From contig NW_027476096.1 of assembly GCF_051020955.1 (NCBI RefSeq), positions 2,790,001-2,854,000 of the forward strand: a DNA stretch of 64,000 nucleotides. The letters are read 5' to 3'. The notes under the pieces are model-generated. The model was not told the origin of the DNA, did not search any database, and saw only the letters and a program-made list of their open reading frames with translations. Shown here one piece after another: positions 61,501 through 64,000 of the stretch. This DNA is from Megalopta genalis. Taxonomy: Eukaryota; Arthropoda; Insecta; Hymenoptera; Halictidae. Every line of letters starts with the position of its first letter. Position 1 is the stretch's first letter. The translations under genes and the position numbers were made by a program.

Positions 61501-64000
61501 GCTTCAAATCCATGGGAATCAAATGGTTTAGCTTCAAATACTTGTGATATACATGATTCAGTTTCAATTGCATGCGAAACAAACGAGTTAGCATCAAATC
61601 CAAGCGAAACACATTATTTAGCTTCAAATCAATGCGAAGTAGATGGGTCATCTTCGAATCCATGCGAAACAAATGATTTAGCTTCAAACACTTGTGATAT
61701 ACATGATTTAGCTTCAACGGCATGCGAAACAATCGAGTTAGATTCAAATCCGTGCGAAATACATGATTTAGCTTCAAATCAATGCGAAGTAGAAGGCTTT
61801 GCTTCAAATCCGTGCGATTCAAATGTTTTAGCTTCAAATTCTCGTGATATACATGATTTAGCTTCAACTGCGTGCGTAACAAACGAGTTAGCTTCAAATC
61901 CAAGCGAAACACATTATTAAGATTCAAATCAATGCGAAGTAGAAGGCTTATCTTCGAATCCATGCGAAACAAATGGTTTAGCTTCAAACACCTGTGATAT
62001 ACATGATTTAGCTTCAACTGCATGCGAAACAAACGAGTTGGCTTCAAATCCATGCGATACACATGATTTAGCTTCAAATCAATGCGAAGTAGAAGGCTGA
62101 ACTTCGTATCCGTTCGAAACATATGGTTTAGCTTCAAATACTTGTGATATGCTTGATTTAGCTTCAACAGCCTGCGAAACATACGAGTCAGCTTCAAACC
62201 CATGAGGAACACATGATTTAGCTTCGAATCACTGCGAAGTAGAAGGCTTAGATTCAAATCCATGGGAATCAAATGGTTTAGCTTCAAATACTTGTGATAT
62301 ACATGATTCAGTTTCAATTGCATGCGAAACAAACGAGTCAGCTTCAAATCCATGCGAAACACATTATTTAGCTTCAAATCAATGCGAAGTAGAAGGGTTA
62401 TCTTCGAATCCATGTGAAACACATGATTTCGCTTCAAATCAAAGCGAAGTAGAAGGGTCATCTTCGAATCCATGCGAAACAAATGATTTAGCTTCAAACA
62501 CTTGTGATATACATGACATAGCTTCAACGGCATGCGAAACAATCGAGTTAGATTCAAATCCGTGCGAAACACATGATTTAGCTTCAAATCAATGCGAAGT
62601 AGAAGGCTTTGCTTCAAATCCGTGCGAATCAAATGTTTTAGCTTCAAATTCTCGTGATATACATGATTTAGCTTCAACTGCGTGCGTAACAAACGAGTTA
62701 GCTTCAAATCCAAGCGAAACACATTATTAAGATTCAAATCAATGCGAAGTAGAAGGATTATCTTCGAATCCATGCGAAACACATGATTTAGCTTCAAACA
62801 CCTGTGAAATACATGATTTAGCTTCAACTGCATGCGAAACAAACGAGTTAGCTTCAAATCCATGCGATAGACATGATTTAGCTTCTACTGCATGCGAAAA
62901 AATCGAGTTAGCTTCAAATCCAAGCGAAACACTTTATTTAGATTCAAATCAATGCGAAGTAGAAGGCTTATCTTCAAATACAAGCGAAACACATGATTTA
63001 GCTTCAAATCAATGCGAAGTAGAAGGCTTAGTTTCAAATCCATGCGAAACACATGGTTTAGCTTAATATTCATGCGAAACAAATGGATTAGCTACAAATA
63101 CTTGTGATATACATCATTTAGGTTCAACTCCATGCGAAATAAACGAGCTATCTTCAAATCCAGCGAAAAACACGATTTAACTTCAAATCAACGTGAAGTA
63201 GAAGGCTTAGCTTCAAATCCACGCGAAACGAAAGATTTAGCTTCTAATACTTGCCAATGTAAGTGATATAGGTCCAAATGCTGGCGAAACAGACGAGTTA
63301 CCATCAGATGCATGTGAAACACATGATCTAGTTTCAAATCAATGCGAAGTAGAAGGCTGAACTTCGTATCCGTTCGAAACATATGGTTTAGCTTCAAATA
63401 CTTGGGATATACTTGATTTAGCTTCTCCAGCCTGCGAAACAAACGAGTCAGATTCAAATCCATGCGAAACACATGATTTAGCTTCAAATCAATGCGAAGT
63501 AGAAGGCTTAGCTTCAAATCCATGGGAATCAAATGGTTTAGCTTCAAATACTTGTGATATACATGATTTAGCTTCAACTGCATGCGAAACAAACGAGTTA
63601 GCTTCAAATCCATCGAAAAACATGATTTAGCTTCAAATCTATGCGAAGTAGAAGGCTTATCTTCGAATCCATGCGAAACAAATGGTTCAGCTTCAAATAC
63701 TTGTGATATACATGATTCAGTTTCAATTGCATGCTAAACAAACGAGTTAGCATCAAATCCATGCGAAACACATTATTTAGCTTCAAATCAATGCGAAGTA
63801 GAAGGGTTATCTTCGAATCCATGCGAAACAAGTGGTTTAGCTTTAAATACTTGTGATATACGTGATTTTGCTTCAAATGCAGGCGAATCAAACGAGTTAG
63901 CTTCAAATCGATGCGTAACACATGATTTCGCTTCAAATCAAAGCGAAGTAGAAGGGTCATCTTCGAATCCATGCGAAACAAATGATTTAGCTTCAAACAC
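58507..64000. repeat. Diverged right-hand pentamer stretch
   Basis: Pentamers continue to the window edge with more substitutions and fewer long copies than elsewhere. About 61621-62070 matches 62431-62880 (offset 810, exactly 27 monomers) with several differences. The variant CTGAACTTCGTATCCGTTCG recurs near 59485, 62097 and 63357; a related form lies near 330, 3622 and 7065. One-base deletions such as CCAGCGAAAAACACG (near 63160) and CCATCGAAAAACATG (near 63610) are scattered through it. Confidence 0.84.
63449..63598 (+). repeat. Reference pentamer A-B-C-D-E
   Basis: This is a clean example of the higher-order unit and is exactly five times 30 bases: A 63449-63478, B 63479-63508, C 63509-63538, D 63539-63568, E 63569-63598. 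Its C monomer is the common CCATGGGAATC variant. The E monomer carries the palindrome GCATGC, which normally occurs once per pentamer. Monomers A, B and E carry a CpG at bases 17-18. In D that position reads TG, and in this C variant it reads GG. Confidence 0.93.

Larger units (their letters stand above)
1..64000. repeat. Giant satellite array of 30-base monomers in 150-base pentamers
   Basis: Every line of the window can be parsed into 30-base monomers. The class A monomer begins with TAGCTTCAAATCCATGCGAA and ends with ten class-specific bases. Five classes alternate in fixed order and differ mainly in the last ten bases: A ends ACACATGATT, B ends GTAGAAGGCT, C ends ACAAATGGTT, D ends ATACATGATT and has ACTTGTGAT in its middle, and E ends ACAAACGAGT and has ACTGCATGCG in its middle. 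The window begins inside a C monomer and ends inside a D monomer, so neither edge of the array is present. No interruption by a transposon, gene or other unique DNA was seen. All gene-free stretches over 300 bases consist of this repeat. Known satellites of this architecture are usually heterochromatic; the location here is inferred, and the family is not one I recognise. Confidence 0.97.

Noticed and set aside
1..64000. CRISPR array (repeats near 30 bases)
   Set aside because: There are no unique spacers: every interval is another copy of the same repeat, and no cas-like gene is present.
1..64000. Scores of protein-coding genes on both strands
   Set aside because: All translations are the same ten-residue repeats in frames kept open by the ten-codon monomer; broken units are amplified equally and no gene signals were seen.
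1..64000. CENP-B box in the satellite
   Set aside because: The C variant CTTCGAATCCATGCGAAAC has TTCG followed by a CG, but the required A and the CGGG end are missing and the spacing is off.
1..64000. Transposable element or rDNA spacer
   Set aside because: No terminal repeats, polymerase or transposase coding, target-site duplications, rRNA or tRNA sequence were seen anywhere.
1..64000. Telomeric or simple-sequence repeat
   Set aside because: The unit is 30 bases of complex sequence in a 150-base pentamer; no 5-8-base telomere-type repeat is present.
1..64000. Heat-shock-element-like TTC and GAA blocks
   Set aside because: TTC and GAA occur in each monomer, but 10 or more bases apart rather than in the contiguous alternating five-base arrangement such elements need.

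Overview
The whole window is one uninterrupted tandem-repeat (satellite) array. I found no unique sequence, no recognisable gene, no RNA gene and no mobile element anywhere in the 64,000 bases, and the repeat runs off both ends, so the array is longer than 64 kb. The basic unit is a 30-base monomer (roughly 37% GC). Five diverged monomer classes, named A to E here, follow each other in fixed order and make a pentamer of about 150 bases. The window holds about 2,100 monomers, or about 425 pentamers. An array of this size and nested structure points to a eukaryotic nuclear genome, most likely centromeric, pericentromeric or other heterochromatic DNA. I do not recognise the satellite family and cannot name the organism.

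Above the pentamer lies a third level: large tandem or near-tandem duplications. They include 3.29/3.44-kb units (1-7490), a 1,618-base offset (8097-10854), a 1,076-base tandem pair (11529-13680), a mosaic of re-used blocks (about 13,690-21,780), a 359-base twelve-monomer sub-array (22045-23480), a 4,644-base tandem pair (22017-31304), a 4,707-base offset pair (28777-37932), a 2,008-base tandem pair (41855-45870), a mosaic with 2,308, 1,259 and 3,057-base offsets (45871-50690), and a 573-base triplication (56956-58506). The stretches 37933-41854, 50690-56225 and 58507-64000 carry the same pentamers but more individual variation and only short local duplications. Almost all duplication lengths are close to a whole number of monomers, but often not a whole number of pentamers. 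This fits unequal exchange in the 30-base register.

The many long open reading frames are a by-product of the repeat. Thirty bases is exactly ten codons, so a frame that is open in one pentamer stays open in the next. One plus-strand and one minus-strand frame are open throughout the consensus pentamer. Units carrying in-frame stops or one-base deletions have been amplified as freely as intact ones, and the frame with the fewest codons one step from a stop has the longest ORFs. Both facts argue that the array is non-coding now. One pattern deserves a proper test: several of the commonest variable positions fall in third-codon positions of the plus-strand frame, which would fit an origin from a cysteine-containing decapeptide repeat, or chance.
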